A stretch of 64,000 nt of DNA from Terriglobia bacterium (lineage in GTDB: Bacteria; Acidobacteriota; Terriglobia; Bryobacterales; UBA6623). The stretch covers positions 181,749 to 245,748 of the forward strand of contig VXRL01000040.1 in NCBI GenBank assembly GCA_009838515.1, read 5' to 3'. Below, one piece after another: positions 1-9,225 of the stretch (positions are counted from its first letter, which is position 1; every line of letters starts with the position of its first letter). The notes under the pieces are model-generated. The model did not search any database. It was given only the letters and a program-made list of their open reading frames with translations, and had not been told where the DNA came from. The translations under genes and the position numbers were made by a program.

Positions 1-112
1 TCGAAGGGCACGAGGCTGTTGCGCCGTTCGATGGTACGATTTCACCGTCCGGCCGATCGGGACGGCAGTCACCGGGAAGACTGCGGCTTGATCGCCGACT
101 TAGGAGGATCCG

Positions 113-1390
113 ATGAAGTACATTCTTGTCTCGGCAGCCGCCCTGCTCGTTCTAGCGCCCTCCGGCTGGGCGACAGACGCTCTGCAAACCGCCATGCCCG
201 AGCAAGTCGGCCTTTCGGCTGAGCGACTGGCTCGCATAGACCGGGCGATGGAGGGTCATGTCACTGAGGGCCATTTTTCTGGGGCCATCGGCATGATCGT
301 TCGCCGCGGCAAGATCGGGTACTTCAAGACCTGGGGCGATATGGACAAAGCATCCGGCACAAAGATGCCCGAGGACGCCATCTTCCGGATGTATTCGATG
401 ACCAAGGCGGTTACAGGTGTCGCCGCGATGATTCTCTATGAACACGGCCACTTCGCGCTCACCGATCCAATCTCGAACTATCTGCCCGAGTTCAAGACCA
501 TGCGGGTTGCGCTCGAGGAGACCAGCGGGGTGACCGATCGCCGAGACTCCCACACCGAGCCCGCAAAGCGGCAGATCACGGTCCGAGACCTGTTCATGCA
601 CACAGCCGGGCTGAGCTACCCAGGTCCCAGTGCGCCGGATGGGGAAAGGTACTTCGCCAAGACCGGTGTCAACCAGGCCACGACTCTCGAAGAGATGGTC
701 AAGCGCATCGCCAAGGCACCCCTGGTCCAACAGCCTGGAACGACCTGGCAATACGGGTACTCGACCGATGTTCTTGCAAGGTACGTCGAAGCAGTCTCCG
801 GGATGCCGATCGATGAGTTCTTTCGCAAGAACATTTTCGAGCCGCTCGGAATGAGTGACACGGGCTACTACGTCCCCGAGAAGAAGTGGGACCGCTTCAC
901 CGTCCTCTACACGCTCAACGACGGCAAGAAGACGGTGCGCCGCTCAACCGCTGCGGCCCAGGACAGCTACAAGCAACCGACGACGAAGCTTGGCGGTGGG
1001 TCGGGACTCGTTTCGACCACGATGGATTACGCCCGCTTCTGCCAAATGCTGGCGAACGACGGCGAGTTGAACGGCGTCAGGATCCTGAGCCGAAAGTCGG
1101 TGGAGCTGATGCGAGCCGATCACATGCCCGTCGACATGTCCCGAGCGGGAGGGACTTCACTGGCCGGTTGGGGCTTCGGCCTGACGTTTGCGGTGAGTCG
1201 CGGACCCGGGCAGACGGGCATCATCGGCACCAAGGGCGAGTATCGCTGGGGAGGGGCCGCCGGGACGCGCTTCTGGATCGACCCAAAGGAAGAGATGGTC
1301 ACGATTTTTATGGTGCAGATCCTTCCGTACCGCGGACTGTCATACGGGCAAGAGTTCAAACGGCTCGCCTATCAGGCGATCGTGGACTAG
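113..1390 (+). CDS. Secreted serine hydrolase, beta-lactamase/class C fold
   Basis: The 425-aa protein has a Sec signal peptide over residues 1-20 ending in SGWA. It then shows the beta-lactamase / penicillin-binding serine hydrolase pattern: SMTK at 95-98 (SxxK nucleophile and general base) and YGYS at 214-217 (the Tyr motif). A Gly-rich GGGSGL stretch and a late GTKG-like segment fit the third motif. A good ribosome binding site (AGGAGG) lies about 8 nt before the ATG. In this family such proteins act in the periplasm as esterases, D-aminopeptidases or transpeptidase-like enzymes; the substrate cannot be named. It is monocistronic, with no operon partner downstream. Confidence 0.9.
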   Translation: MKYILVSAAALLVLAPSGWATDALQTAMPEQVGLSAERLARIDRAMEGHVTEGHFSGAIGMIVRRGKIGYFKTWGDMDKASGTKMPEDAIFRMYSMTKAVTGVAAMILYEHGHFALTDPISNYLPEFKTMRVALEETSGVTDRRDSHTEPAKRQITVRDLFMHTAGLSYPGPSAPDGERYFAKTGVNQATTLEEMVKRIAKAPLVQQPGTTWQYGYSTDVLARYVEAVSGMPIDEFFRKNIFEPLGMSDTGYYVPEKKWDRFTVLYTLNDGKKTVRRSTAAAQDSYKQPTTKLGGGSGLVSTTMDYARFCQMLANDGELNGVRILSRKSVELMRADHMPVDMSRAGGTSLAGWGFGLTFAVSRGPGQTGIIGTKGEYRWGGAAGTRFWIDPKEEMVTIFMVQILPYRGLSYGQEFKRLAYQAIVD

Positions 1391-1555
1391 CTGGTAGCAG
1401 CTGCCGAGCGGGAGGTCCAACAACTCAAGGATGGTAACGACCGGAGCCTCCGATCCCGGCGTCGCCCGCTATCAAAGTGGCGACCGCGGGCTAGCTTGTC
1501 GCCACACCACGGACGGTGCACTACTTCCAGAGAATCGAGCTGCAGTCAGCACACG

Positions 1556-2977
1556 CTAGCGGTCTGATTCCTTGATGCGCAGTAGGAGTTTGCGTCCCGC
1601 CGACGTGAGTCGATAGCGCTGATTCCGGCTGCGCGGTTTGTCTGGAACGGTCATCTCAATCAAGCCCGTCCGCAGGGCTGGCAGCAGGTAAGCCCCGCGG
1701 AAATGGCCTCGGTGCTTCAGTCCGACCGCTTCCTGAAGTTCTTCCCTGCTCATCTCGCCAACCACGACGCTCAGAAGCTGAACTTGGTCGGTGACTTGGT
1801 CGGTGACTTGGTCGGTGATCGACGTGGTCGTAGGTGCTCCAGTCGCTTCCCGCACTTCAGGAGTGGGCCAAAATCTTGTCGTAAAGAATCCATTGGCCTC
1901 AAACTCAGGATCCGGGCAGCGCAAGTCCCTTGATTCGTTTCTGATGCGCAGGATGCCGGTGCCTGCCTTCTCGATGAACGCGATCCGGTGAAGCAAGTCG
2001 GCAATCAACGAGTTCCTTCGGACGCTCCTGCCGCCCAGATCGGTGACCGACAAGTTTCCCGGCAAGCCTCCAGGACTCACTATTTCCATGCGGTTTGCGT
2101 AAATCTCAACGAAGACATTGGCACCTTCGACAAACCAGTCGCGGTGCATCACGGCGTTCGTAATTGCCTCGCGTACGGCCTTGACCGGATACTCAGGAAC
2201 GTCCTCGCGCCGGAGTCCCTCAATGCGATAGGCGGTGCGGGTATTGCGTTCGACGAAGCGCATAGCTTCCTCGATGTCAGCCACGATCCCGCCATCAAAG
2301 TCCTTGCGGTCCAGAATGTGCACTTTGTCCGCGCCGCGGGCCAGCAGACAGGTGATGTAGGCCTGGGGAAAGAAGCGTCGCGCGTTCTTGGCGAAGAAGA
2401 GTACGCCCCCGTTTCGAAAGAGTAGTTCGCCGTTCGCCCTTTCCGCAGCATCGATGTTAACCAGCACGTCCTCGACCCGGGCCTCACTGGCGATGCCAGT
2501 ACGGCGGAGCCATGTATTGAACTTGTCGCGGTCGAAATCCTCCGGATAGACGAACTGTGGGCACGGCGCCAGGTCGAATCGGACAGCGCCCTCGCTTTGG
2601 AACAGGTCGCGGATTTCGGAGCGAGTCAGCTTCTGAGTGACAGCCCCCTGGCGAGAGAAGAAGCCCTCGCTGCACTGCACCGGCTTGGAATCGCTCTCCT
2701 TGACGTGGACGGCAATTACATCCCCGACAGGATGAAGTCGAATCCGTACCGGAGGATCGCAGTTCCGAGCGATGTCCTGAATGCGTGCGCGAAGAGTATT
2801 CGAGTCCCGCACACCGACCACTGTGCCGTCGTCCCGGACACCTAGGAGGATCTTGCCACCGACGGTGTTGGCCATCCCTACCAGCTCCCGTGCAAGCGAA
2901 AGCGACAAGCCTGCCTTGAATTCAAGCGTTGTTCCTTCTCCCTCTTGGAGCAAGATGCTGAGGTCGGCCGCAGTCAT
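1556..2977 (-). CDS. AlbA_2/Schlafen-type putative DNA-binding ATPase-like regulator
   Basis: The 473-aa protein has an N-terminal AlbA_2 (divergent AAA-4/Schlafen) domain, seen as LEFKAGLS near residue 18 and GGKILLGVRDDGTVVGV near 39-55. A central HATPase_c_4-like region follows, with ITNAVMHRDWF around residue 272 and SPGGLPG. The C-terminus looks like a winged helix. Between them three TDQV units (about 390-401) are encoded by three 12-bp DNA repeats. Members are often annotated as RecG-like or transcriptional regulators; some are phage-linked. The ATG start lies 45 codons before the first conserved motif boundary and no better start is seen. Its target is unknown. Confidence 0.8.
   Translation of the reverse strand: MTAADLSILLQEGEGTTLEFKAGLSLSLARELVGMANTVGGKILLGVRDDGTVVGVRDSNTLRARIQDIARNCDPPVRIRLHPVGDVIAVHVKESDSKPVQCSEGFFSRQGAVTQKLTRSEIRDLFQSEGAVRFDLAPCPQFVYPEDFDRDKFNTWLRRTGIASEARVEDVLVNIDAAERANGELLFRNGGVLFFAKNARRFFPQAYITCLLARGADKVHILDRKDFDGGIVADIEEAMRFVERNTRTAYRIEGLRREDVPEYPVKAVREAITNAVMHRDWFVEGANVFVEIYANRMEIVSPGGLPGNLSVTDLGGRSVRRNSLIADLLHRIAFIEKAGTGILRIRNESRDLRCPDPEFEANGFFTTRFWPTPEVREATGAPTTTSITDQVTDQVTDQVQLLSVVVGEMSREELQEAVGLKHRGHFRGAYLLPALRTGLIEMTVPDKPRSRNQRYRLTSAGRKLLLRIKESDR
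1782..1817. repeat. Three perfect 12-bp tandem repeats inside the AlbA_2 gene
   Basis: The unit acttggtcggtg occurs three times head to tail. On the minus strand it encodes TDQV x3 in the linker before the C-terminal domain. In-frame repeats of this kind can change copy number by slippage without breaking the frame. Confidence 0.85.
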
Positions 2978-3424
2978 TCACATGTGTGTGGGCCCTAAAC
3001 GAACGAGTCGCCGGTGGGCCGATTCCTATCGTGTCTCTCAGTAAATCAGTCTATTCCAGCACCGAATCCGGCCATCCTGCTCAGCATCAGTCCGATCAGG
3101 ACGCACCGCTCCCGGAAGGGCGGCAAAGTGCAGAGTTACAAGGAAGTGAGCCCGATTTGGCCATGGCCGCCTAAGGGGCTCCAGTCCGGTTAACCAATCC
3201 TCGTCATTGCGGCGTTGACCGGTCCCAGCCAACGCCGCGCGGCGGCCTGTACCCGGGCCGCCATGATTCGAATTGCAGAGGGCTGCGCTTAGTCCTCGTC
3301 GCGGAATGCAACATAATGAAACGACCCACTAGGCTCGTGGTGCTGTGGCATCGGCACCTGATGGTTTCCTCGCACTTCCCCAGCGAGACTCCCATGGACC
3401 GTCGCAGACTCGGAGAGTGACGCG
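2978..3424. other. Intergenic region between divergent genes
   Basis: This 447-bp gap separates the minus-strand AlbA_2 gene from the plus-strand PepSY-like pair and must hold both promoters. No open frame in it has recognisable protein features and I see no RNA structure. No clear -35/-10 pair stands out. Confidence 0.5.
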
Positions 3425-4012
3425 ATGTACGGCTGGATCAAGAAGCTGCACATCTATTCCGGCCTGCTGAGCTATGTCGGATTCACCGTCTGGGGGATCG
3501 TCGGGATCTGGGCGAGCTTCGCGCCGGCACCAGCCGAGCGGCCCCGCCGGGAACCGGAGGTTCGCACCGTAGCGTTCCAGGTGGACGGCAAGGCCACAGA
3601 TCAGGAAATCACCGCTGCCATGATCGGCGCTTCCGGCTTGCCGTTCATCCAGCCCGGCCGCAAGCCGAACCGTGACAATGACGGCCGGCTCCAAGTGCGC
3701 TACCTCACCCCCAACGGCACTCGCCGGATCTTGTTGCTCGAACGGGAGAACTTGCTCCGAATCGAACGGACGCCCAGCCCCCTGGGCGGGTTCTTGAACT
3801 TGATGCACATGCAGACTTTCCGGATCCACAATCCGGGCTGGGAGGTGCATCTGTGGGGGGCGTACAACCAGTTCTCGATGTGGGCAGTGATCTTCATGAC
3901 CGTCTCGGGTCTCTACATGTGGATTGCGACGCGCCCCAAGATGGCGTGGGCCCTGTGGACGCTAGGACTGAGCGCAGTCTTGACGTTGGTGCTATACGCA
4001 GCCCTGCGGTGA
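3425..4012 (+). CDS. PepSY-associated TM-like membrane protein, first of a tandem pair
   Basis: The 195-aa protein has a TM helix at about 12-32 preceded by KKLHIYSG, a soluble periplasmic middle (about 40-130), and two C-terminal helices (about 140-160 and 168-190). This helix/soluble/two-helix plan, with His near the first helix and another in MHMQTFRIH, matches PepSY-associated TM proteins. Some of those handle haem or iron, or serve as redox partners. The next gene starts 4 nt after this stop and has the same plan, so the two are probably an ancient duplication and may work as a heterodimer. Family-level assignment is moderate; function is unknown. Confidence 0.65.
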   Translation: MYGWIKKLHIYSGLLSYVGFTVWGIVGIWASFAPAPAERPRREPEVRTVAFQVDGKATDQEITAAMIGASGLPFIQPGRKPNRDNDGRLQVRYLTPNGTRRILLLERENLLRIERTPSPLGGFLNLMHMQTFRIHNPGWEVHLWGAYNQFSMWAVIFMTVSGLYMWIATRPKMAWALWTLGLSAVLTLVLYAALR

Positions 4013-4016
4013 AGCC

Positions 4017-4598
4017 ATGTATCGCCTCATTCGGAACATTCATCTGACACTCGGGCTAGCGTTTGCCCTAGCGCTCGCGGTCTACTTGGTCAGCTCCGTC
4101 AGGCTCGCCCACCGCTCGTGGTTCAAGCCGCAGCCCACCGTCTCGGAGGAGAGCCTGGCCGTAGACCCGCGTCACGCGGACACGCCGAGAGCCTTGGGGT
4201 TGCATCTGATCGAGGAGCGCGGACTTCGCGGGGAGATCGTTCGAATCCAGCCCTCGGACGAGGGCGGCTTTGCCTTCACGATCCGTCGGCTCGGGACAGC
4301 CTACCAAGTTCAATATCAGCGCGGCGCTCGGGAAGTGCACGTCAAGACGACACGACTCGCCTTTATCGGCATGTTGCAGAGTATGCACTTCGCGCACGGG
4401 TTCTGGCACGAAATGGAACTGATCAACGTCTGGGGCGCCGTGCTCCTGTTGACCTCGATCGCCCTGCTGGCAATCGGAGCCAGCGGGATCTATCTGTGGT
4501 TCCAGACTCATGACGAGCGCAAGGTCGGCTCGGTGCTGCTCACATCGGCTCTGGTGTTCGGTTTGGGCTTGCTGGTGCTCGTTCGGATTCAAGGCTAG
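4017..4598 (+). CDS. PepSY-associated TM-like membrane protein, second of a tandem pair
   Basis: The 193-aa protein has TM 1 at about 8-30 after RNIHLTLG, a soluble domain (about 35-115), then two helices at about 138-162 and 170-190. MQSMHFAHGFWHEM near residue 122 is His-rich and sits where the upstream paralogue has MHMQTFRIH, just before the second helix. Conservation of His at both places suggests haem or metal binding, but this is inference. It is co-transcribed with the gene 4 nt upstream; no third operon member follows. Confidence 0.65.
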   Translation: MYRLIRNIHLTLGLAFALALAVYLVSSVRLAHRSWFKPQPTVSEESLAVDPRHADTPRALGLHLIEERGLRGEIVRIQPSDEGGFAFTIRRLGTAYQVQYQRGAREVHVKTTRLAFIGMLQSMHFAHGFWHEMELINVWGAVLLLTSIALLAIGASGIYLWFQTHDERKVGSVLLTSALVFGLGLLVLVRIQG

Positions 4599-4693
4599 AG
4601 CGCGGCCGCCCGATGCAGCGACCGAGGGCGAAGCTGGCCGCTACGCGTGTTGAGATCTCATCGATGTGTTCTTGACGCTATGCTAAGCGCCGT

Positions 4694-7009
4694 ATGCGCT
4701 GGCTAACAACGATCGCACTCGTGATTTCATTCGCCGCGTGCGACGGGGATCCAGAGTCGGCCCAATCACTCAGAGACGAGGCCAACAGGCGCCTGGCGCA
4801 GGTCGAAGGCACCATCTCGCTTGCCGGGCTCGATCAATCGGTGGAGATCCTGCGGGATCGTTGGGGTGTTGCCCACATTTACGCGGAGACCGTTCACGAC
4901 CTCTTTTTTGCACAAGGCTTCGTTGCCGCCCAAGACCGGCTCTACCAGATCGAGATCTGGCGAAGGACCGGAGCGGGAGAGCTCGCCGAGATCTTCGGCC
5001 CGGACTACGTCTCGCGCGATCGTATCGCTCGCCTGGTCCGCTATCGCGGTGACATGGAAGCTGAATGGGCGAGCTACTCGCCCCACTCCAAGGAGATCGC
5101 CGAAGCGTTCACTTCCGGAATCAACGCATACGTCGATCGCAATCGCGACAACCTTCCGCTCGAATTCCAGCTATTGGACTTCGAGCCCGGTGTCTGGAAA
5201 CCGGAGCATGTGCTGCTGCGAGTCGCCGGGCTGCTGATGGTAAGGAATATCAGCCAGGAGATCGCACGCGCCAAGATGGTCGCTCAACTCGGCATCGATG
5301 AGACACAGCGCTGGTATCCGACCGATCCAGCACGAGAGCTGCGGCCCGATCCCGATGTCGACCTGGCGGGAATCGACGACCGCGTCACAAGCGAATACCG
5401 GCGGGCCGTTAGCATTCCCGTGCTTCACGATCAGGACGGCTCAAACAACTGGGTCGTCAGCTCGGAGCTCAGCGCCTCGGGCGCGCCCTTGTTGGCGAGC
5501 GATCCACACCGGCCGGTGATCTTGCCCTCGTTGAGGTACGCAGTACACCTCAACGGCCCGGGATGGAACGTGATCGGTTCTGGCGAGCCAGCCCTGCCCG
5601 GCGTCGCGATCGGCCACAACGACCGCGTTGGCTGGGGGTTCACGATCGTCCAGTACGATCTTGCGGATCTGGTCGTGGAGAGGACCAACCCTGAGAACCG
5701 ACGACAGTACCTGCTCCGAGGCGAATGGCTCGACATGGAGATCGAGCGCGAGGAAGTGAGGGTCAGGGGACAAAGCCAGCCGGAAGAGGTTGAACTCGCG
5801 TTCACCCGCAACGGCCCGGTCATCTGGGCGGATCCTGAGGGCGATAGGGTGGTCGCGCTGCGCTGGGCCGGACAGGAACCGGGCACCGCCGGCTACCTCG
5901 GCAGCCTGGCTCTCGACCAAGTCCGGGATTGGGATGGATTCGTCGAAGCGATGCGGGCTTGGAAGGTTCCCGCCGAGAACATCGTCTACGCCGATGTCGA
6001 CGGCAATATCGGCTGGGTGGCCGCCGGACTCATGCCAGTGAGAGAGGGCTGGTCCGGGCTGCTGCCAGTCCCTGGACATACCGGCCGCTACAGTTGGAGC
6101 AAGTTTCTAGACGTCGAGGAGCTCCCTCAACTCGTCAATCCCGCGAGCAGCTACATCGCGACCGCGAACCACAACATCATTCCCGAAGGATACGCGCGCG
6201 ACCTAGGGTTTGATTGGTCGGCCCCGTACCGTTTCGAGCGGGTCAACGAGGTCCTGGCGCGGGGCGGCAAGTTCAGTATCGAAGACTTCAAGGCGTTACA
6301 ACTGGACGAGACGTCTCTGCCGGCTCGCCAGCTTGTGGCTCTGCTGAGGGAGTCCTTGGACAGCCCATCGGCAGCTTCGACAGCCTTCGATGGTTGGGAC
6401 TTCGTCTTGGACGCCGAATCCAGTCAAGCTGCGCTATTCGAAGCTTGGATGAAGCGCCTTCCTATCCAATACGTCGAGGCTAGCGCCCCGCCGTCCTCTC
6501 GCGAACTGATCGCCCGCTACCTGCAATTGCCCACCTTGATCAACGGGCTGCGCGCGATTCCGAGGGAGCAACGACACCAGATCATGTCCGAATCTCTTGA
6601 CGAGGCTTTCGCCGAACTGACCTCGCGACTCGGCCCGGACTCTGCGAGCTGGCGGTGGGGCGACCTGCACCAAATCAACTTCCGGCACCCGCTATCGAAC
6701 ACGCCCGAGAGGAGGGCGGCGCTGGACCTGGGCTCAGTACGACGCGGCGGTGACGGGTTCACACCCAACGCGACGCGCGGACCGGGCTACTCTCAATCCA
6801 GTGGAGCTTCCTACCGCCACATCCTCGACTTGGCCGACTGGGATCGCTCTGTCTTCACCAGCGCGCCGGGGCAATCCGGTCAACCGGGCAGCCCACACTA
6901 CGACGACCTGCTGCCGATGTGGGCCGAGGGGCGGTACGCCCCGCTCGTCTACAGCCGGTCGGCCGTGGAGGCGAATACCGCCCATCGGCTGTTGCTGGAG
7001 CCGGAGTAG
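4694..7009 (+). CDS. Penicillin acylase family lipoprotein (Ntn hydrolase)
   Basis: The 771-aa precursor has a lipoprotein signal ending FAAC (Cys 16). An alpha-chain region (about 40-200) has the typical HIYAETVHDLFFAQGFVAAQDR block. DGSNNWVVS follows, in which Ser 250 would become the N-terminal catalytic nucleophile of the beta chain after autocleavage. The C-terminal beta chain has GSGEPALPG, GWGFT and the late GPGYSQSSGASYRH segment. The family hydrolyses amide bonds of beta-lactams, acyl-homoserine lactones or other N-acyl compounds; the substrate here is not predictable. Membrane anchoring by lipid is expected at the periplasmic side. Length is normal for the family. Confidence 0.92.
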   Translation: MRWLTTIALVISFAACDGDPESAQSLRDEANRRLAQVEGTISLAGLDQSVEILRDRWGVAHIYAETVHDLFFAQGFVAAQDRLYQIEIWRRTGAGELAEIFGPDYVSRDRIARLVRYRGDMEAEWASYSPHSKEIAEAFTSGINAYVDRNRDNLPLEFQLLDFEPGVWKPEHVLLRVAGLLMVRNISQEIARAKMVAQLGIDETQRWYPTDPARELRPDPDVDLAGIDDRVTSEYRRAVSIPVLHDQDGSNNWVVSSELSASGAPLLASDPHRPVILPSLRYAVHLNGPGWNVIGSGEPALPGVAIGHNDRVGWGFTIVQYDLADLVVERTNPENRRQYLLRGEWLDMEIEREEVRVRGQSQPEEVELAFTRNGPVIWADPEGDRVVALRWAGQEPGTAGYLGSLALDQVRDWDGFVEAMRAWKVPAENIVYADVDGNIGWVAAGLMPVREGWSGLLPVPGHTGRYSWSKFLDVEELPQLVNPASSYIATANHNIIPEGYARDLGFDWSAPYRFERVNEVLARGGKFSIEDFKALQLDETSLPARQLVALLRESLDSPSAASTAFDGWDFVLDAESSQAALFEAWMKRLPIQYVEASAPPSSRELIARYLQLPTLINGLRAIPREQRHQIMSESLDEAFAELTSRLGPDSASWRWGDLHQINFRHPLSNTPERRAALDLGSVRRGGDGFTPNATRGPGYSQSSGASYRHILDLADWDRSVFTSAPGQSGQPGSPHYDDLLPMWAEGRYAPLVYSRSAVEANTAHRLLLEPE

Positions 7010-7242
7010 CGGGAAATAGAGCGCGGCCGGCGCGTCTTCCAGTCCAGTGAGTTCGATCGACTTTATCGAGAGCAACTGCTGCGGGACGGCTTCCCGATGC
7101 AGGTCATGAAGGGCTGGGTGATTTCTACCGGACCGAGGACCTGCTCCGGCGACAGCACGCCGTGGCATGCCGCGTTCCGCTGAGTGATCGTTCACTAACT
7201 TGACGGGCCTGACAGTCGGGCAACACGGGTACAATCCTCTGC
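7010..7242. promoter_or_regulatory. Intergenic leader of gldA with weak promoter-like boxes
   Basis: A TACAAT box at 7230-7235 lies 7 nt before the gldA ATG, with CTGACA at 7209-7214 and a short 15-nt spacer. If used, transcription would begin almost at the ATG, giving a leaderless message. The first half of the gap reads openly on the plus strand but shows no known protein motif. Confidence 0.3.
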
Positions 7243-8355
7243 ATGCTGTCCGTGTTCTCCTCCCCATCGCGCTACACCCAAGGCCCAGACGCCACGCTTT
7301 CCTTGGGGGCCGAGATGAAGCGCATAGGGCTGCAGGGGCCAGCACTCGTGCTCGCGGGCAGGACTCCGGCAAAGCGTCTCTCCGGGACATGGCAACAGGG
7401 CTTCGGTAACGCCAGCATCGCCTACAAGGTGCATCCGTTCGGGGGCGAATGCAGCCACAAGGAAATCGAGAACGTCAAGCAAGTCGCGAAAAAAGCGGGA
7501 GCCGAGGTTATCGTCGGTGCGGGAGGCGGTAAGGTGCTCGACACCGCTCGTGCCGTCGCCGCCGAGTTGGACTTAGCCGTCGTGAACTGCCCGACGGTGG
7601 CTTCGAGCGACGCCCCGTGCTCCGCCCTGTCCGTGCTGTATGACGAGGAGGGGCGGGTCGTAGACTACCGCGTCTACGGCCGCAACCCGGACCTTGTCCT
7701 AGTCGACACCACGGTGATCGCCAGCGCGCCGCCCCGGCTGCTGGCGGCGGGCATGGGAGATGCGCTGGCCACCGTGTTCGAGGCACGAACATGTGTCGCG
7801 GGCCACGTCCGCAACATGCGCGGCGGCGCCTCCACGCGCGGTGCCCTAGCCCTCGCGGAACTGTGCTACCGGACCTTGATGGAAGACGGCCGGGATGCGT
7901 TCGCCGCCGCTCAGCGGCAGGCCGTCACGCCCGCTCTGGAGCGGCTCGTCGAGGCCAATACGCTGCTGTCCGGACTCGGTTTCGAATCTTCGGGGCTCGC
8001 TGCCGCGCATTCGGTTCACAACGGACTCACGGTCGCCCACGGCACGCACGCGTTCTACCACGGCGAAAAGGTAGCCTTCGGCACCCTCGTGCAACTGGTT
8101 CTGGAAGGCAAGGCCAGCAGCGCGCTCGCCGAGGTCATGGCGTTTTGCCGGTCCGTCGGCCTGCCCATCACGCTGGCCGACATCGGTCTTGGAGACTGTG
8201 GCCAAGACGAACTCGGTCGCATCGCCAAGCGCACTGTAGCCAAAGGCGAGACGATCCATAACGAGCCGTTCGAGGTCAACCCCGGCATGGTCGCAGACGC
8301 CATACTCGCGGCCGACGCGATCGGGCGGCGCTGGGATCGCGACCATGCCGGCTAG
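7243..8355 (+). CDS. gldA: Glycerol dehydrogenase (iron/zinc alcohol dehydrogenase family)
   Basis: The 370-aa protein has the NAD-binding GGGKVLD motif at 94-100. Its metal ligands fall at Asp 173 (GMGDAL), His 256 (AAHSVHNGL) and His 273 (YHGEKVAFG), matching the known zinc ligands of Bacillus GldA in spacing. It oxidises glycerol to dihydroxyacetone with NAD+ in the cytoplasm, or runs in reverse. Glycerol kinase is encoded about 18 kb downstream, so glycerol use by two routes is plausible. The gene faces the next gene and shares a hairpin with it. Confidence 0.92.
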   Translation: MLSVFSSPSRYTQGPDATLSLGAEMKRIGLQGPALVLAGRTPAKRLSGTWQQGFGNASIAYKVHPFGGECSHKEIENVKQVAKKAGAEVIVGAGGGKVLDTARAVAAELDLAVVNCPTVASSDAPCSALSVLYDEEGRVVDYRVYGRNPDLVLVDTTVIASAPPRLLAAGMGDALATVFEARTCVAGHVRNMRGGASTRGALALAELCYRTLMEDGRDAFAAAQRQAVTPALERLVEANTLLSGLGFESSGLAAAHSVHNGLTVAHGTHAFYHGEKVAFGTLVQLVLEGKASSALAEVMAFCRSVGLPITLADIGLGDCGQDELGRIAKRTVAKGETIHNEPFEVNPGMVADAILAADAIGRRWDRDHAG

Positions 8356-8364
8356 CGCCTCCCA

Positions 8365-8395
8365 GGCAGCACTGCGCGAAGCGAGCGCGGCTGCC
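8365..8395. terminator. Hairpin between convergent genes, possible bidirectional terminator
   Basis: GGCAGC at 8365-8370 pairs with GCTGCC at 8390-8395, and an inner GCGC/GCGC stem (8374-8377 with 8385-8388) extends it. It lies exactly in the 42-bp gap between two convergent genes. No U-tract follows, so intrinsic termination is not certain. Confidence 0.45.
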
Positions 8396-8397
8396 CC

Positions 8398-9225
8398 TCA
8401 GCGCTCGATCTGTGCGGTTTCCTTGACCCATCCGCCGATCGCGGCGTGGCTTTCCTTGACCCGGATCACATCCCCGTCCAAGAACGTCACGAATACGATC
8501 TCGCCTGGGGGCTCTCCGTAGATCCAATCCTCGGTCTCGACACCTTCTTTGAAGTCACGGATCTTCTTCGTCGGCCTGCCCTTCGCCAGCAGCACCATTT
8601 CCTTGTCCATGCCTTCGATGACCTCGTTCCTCTCGATCGCCTCGCGGTATTTCACATCGATCTTGTCAAGATAGAGTTCCGTCGCCGAACGCTGGTTGAA
8701 GTCCAACACCGGCTTGAGCATCTCCTTGAATTCCTCGGCAGTTTTGACGGGAACACTCTCGGGAAAGACCAAGGCCAGCTTGGTCCCGCCCGGCGCGTGA
8801 GTGTTCTGCGAAGCGCCCAGCGTCGTGCCACGGCCCGCCGCCCCGGCCACCTGGATGCGGTGCCACCAGCGGCGCCCGCCGCCGATGCCGTGGTTGATCT
8901 CGAAGACGAGCTTCTTGCCGACGAACTGCACGTTGGTGATCTGGACCAAGTCACCCAGCCGCGCCGCCGGGCCGAATTTCGTCATCGCCTCTGCCCACTG
9001 ACTGCGGTCATACTGGCCGCTGGGCCTAAACACCAAGGGCTTCTTGGACCTAGGGATCTGGAGCTTGGCCGTGCCGTATTCGGCGTTCAGGTCGCGAATC
9101 AACTGAGCCCGCTGCCCCGGCGTCAACTTATCGGCCTTCGCGCTCGCCGACGGGGCCGCCAGACTCAGCGCCAACAGCGCGATCAATCCCGCCAAGACCT
9201 CGCGCACGGGCGCCGCGATCTCCAT
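8398..9225 (-). CDS. Secreted protein of unknown function
   Basis: The frame stays open to 9345, but the start at 9225 is preferred: it puts a clean Sec signal peptide (about 29 residues, ending PSASA) at the N-terminus. The mature 246-aa protein has no fold I recognise. It has a Gly/Trp patch (GIGGGRRWWHR, about 92-102 of the precursor), a charged helical stretch (about 170-205) and a C-terminal beta-rich part with EIVFVTFLDGDVIRV. The last feature resembles a small SH3-like or KOW-type barrel, but that is a guess. Its first 98 nt overlap the end of the upstream CPBP gene in another frame, so the two are probably co-translated. Confidence 0.7.
   Translation of the reverse strand: MEIAAPVREVLAGLIALLALSLAAPSASAKADKLTPGQRAQLIRDLNAEYGTAKLQIPRSKKPLVFRPSGQYDRSQWAEAMTKFGPAARLGDLVQITNVQFVGKKLVFEINHGIGGGRRWWHRIQVAGAAGRGTTLGASQNTHAPGGTKLALVFPESVPVKTAEEFKEMLKPVLDFNQRSATELYLDKIDVKYREAIERNEVIEGMDKEMVLLAKGRPTKKIRDFKEGVETEDWIYGEPPGEIVFVTFLDGDVIRVKESHAAIGGWVKETAQIER

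Noticed and set aside
1782..1817. CRISPR or iteron-like tandem repeat
   Set aside because: It is a 12-bp in-frame coding repeat (TDQV x3), with no spacer or replication genes.
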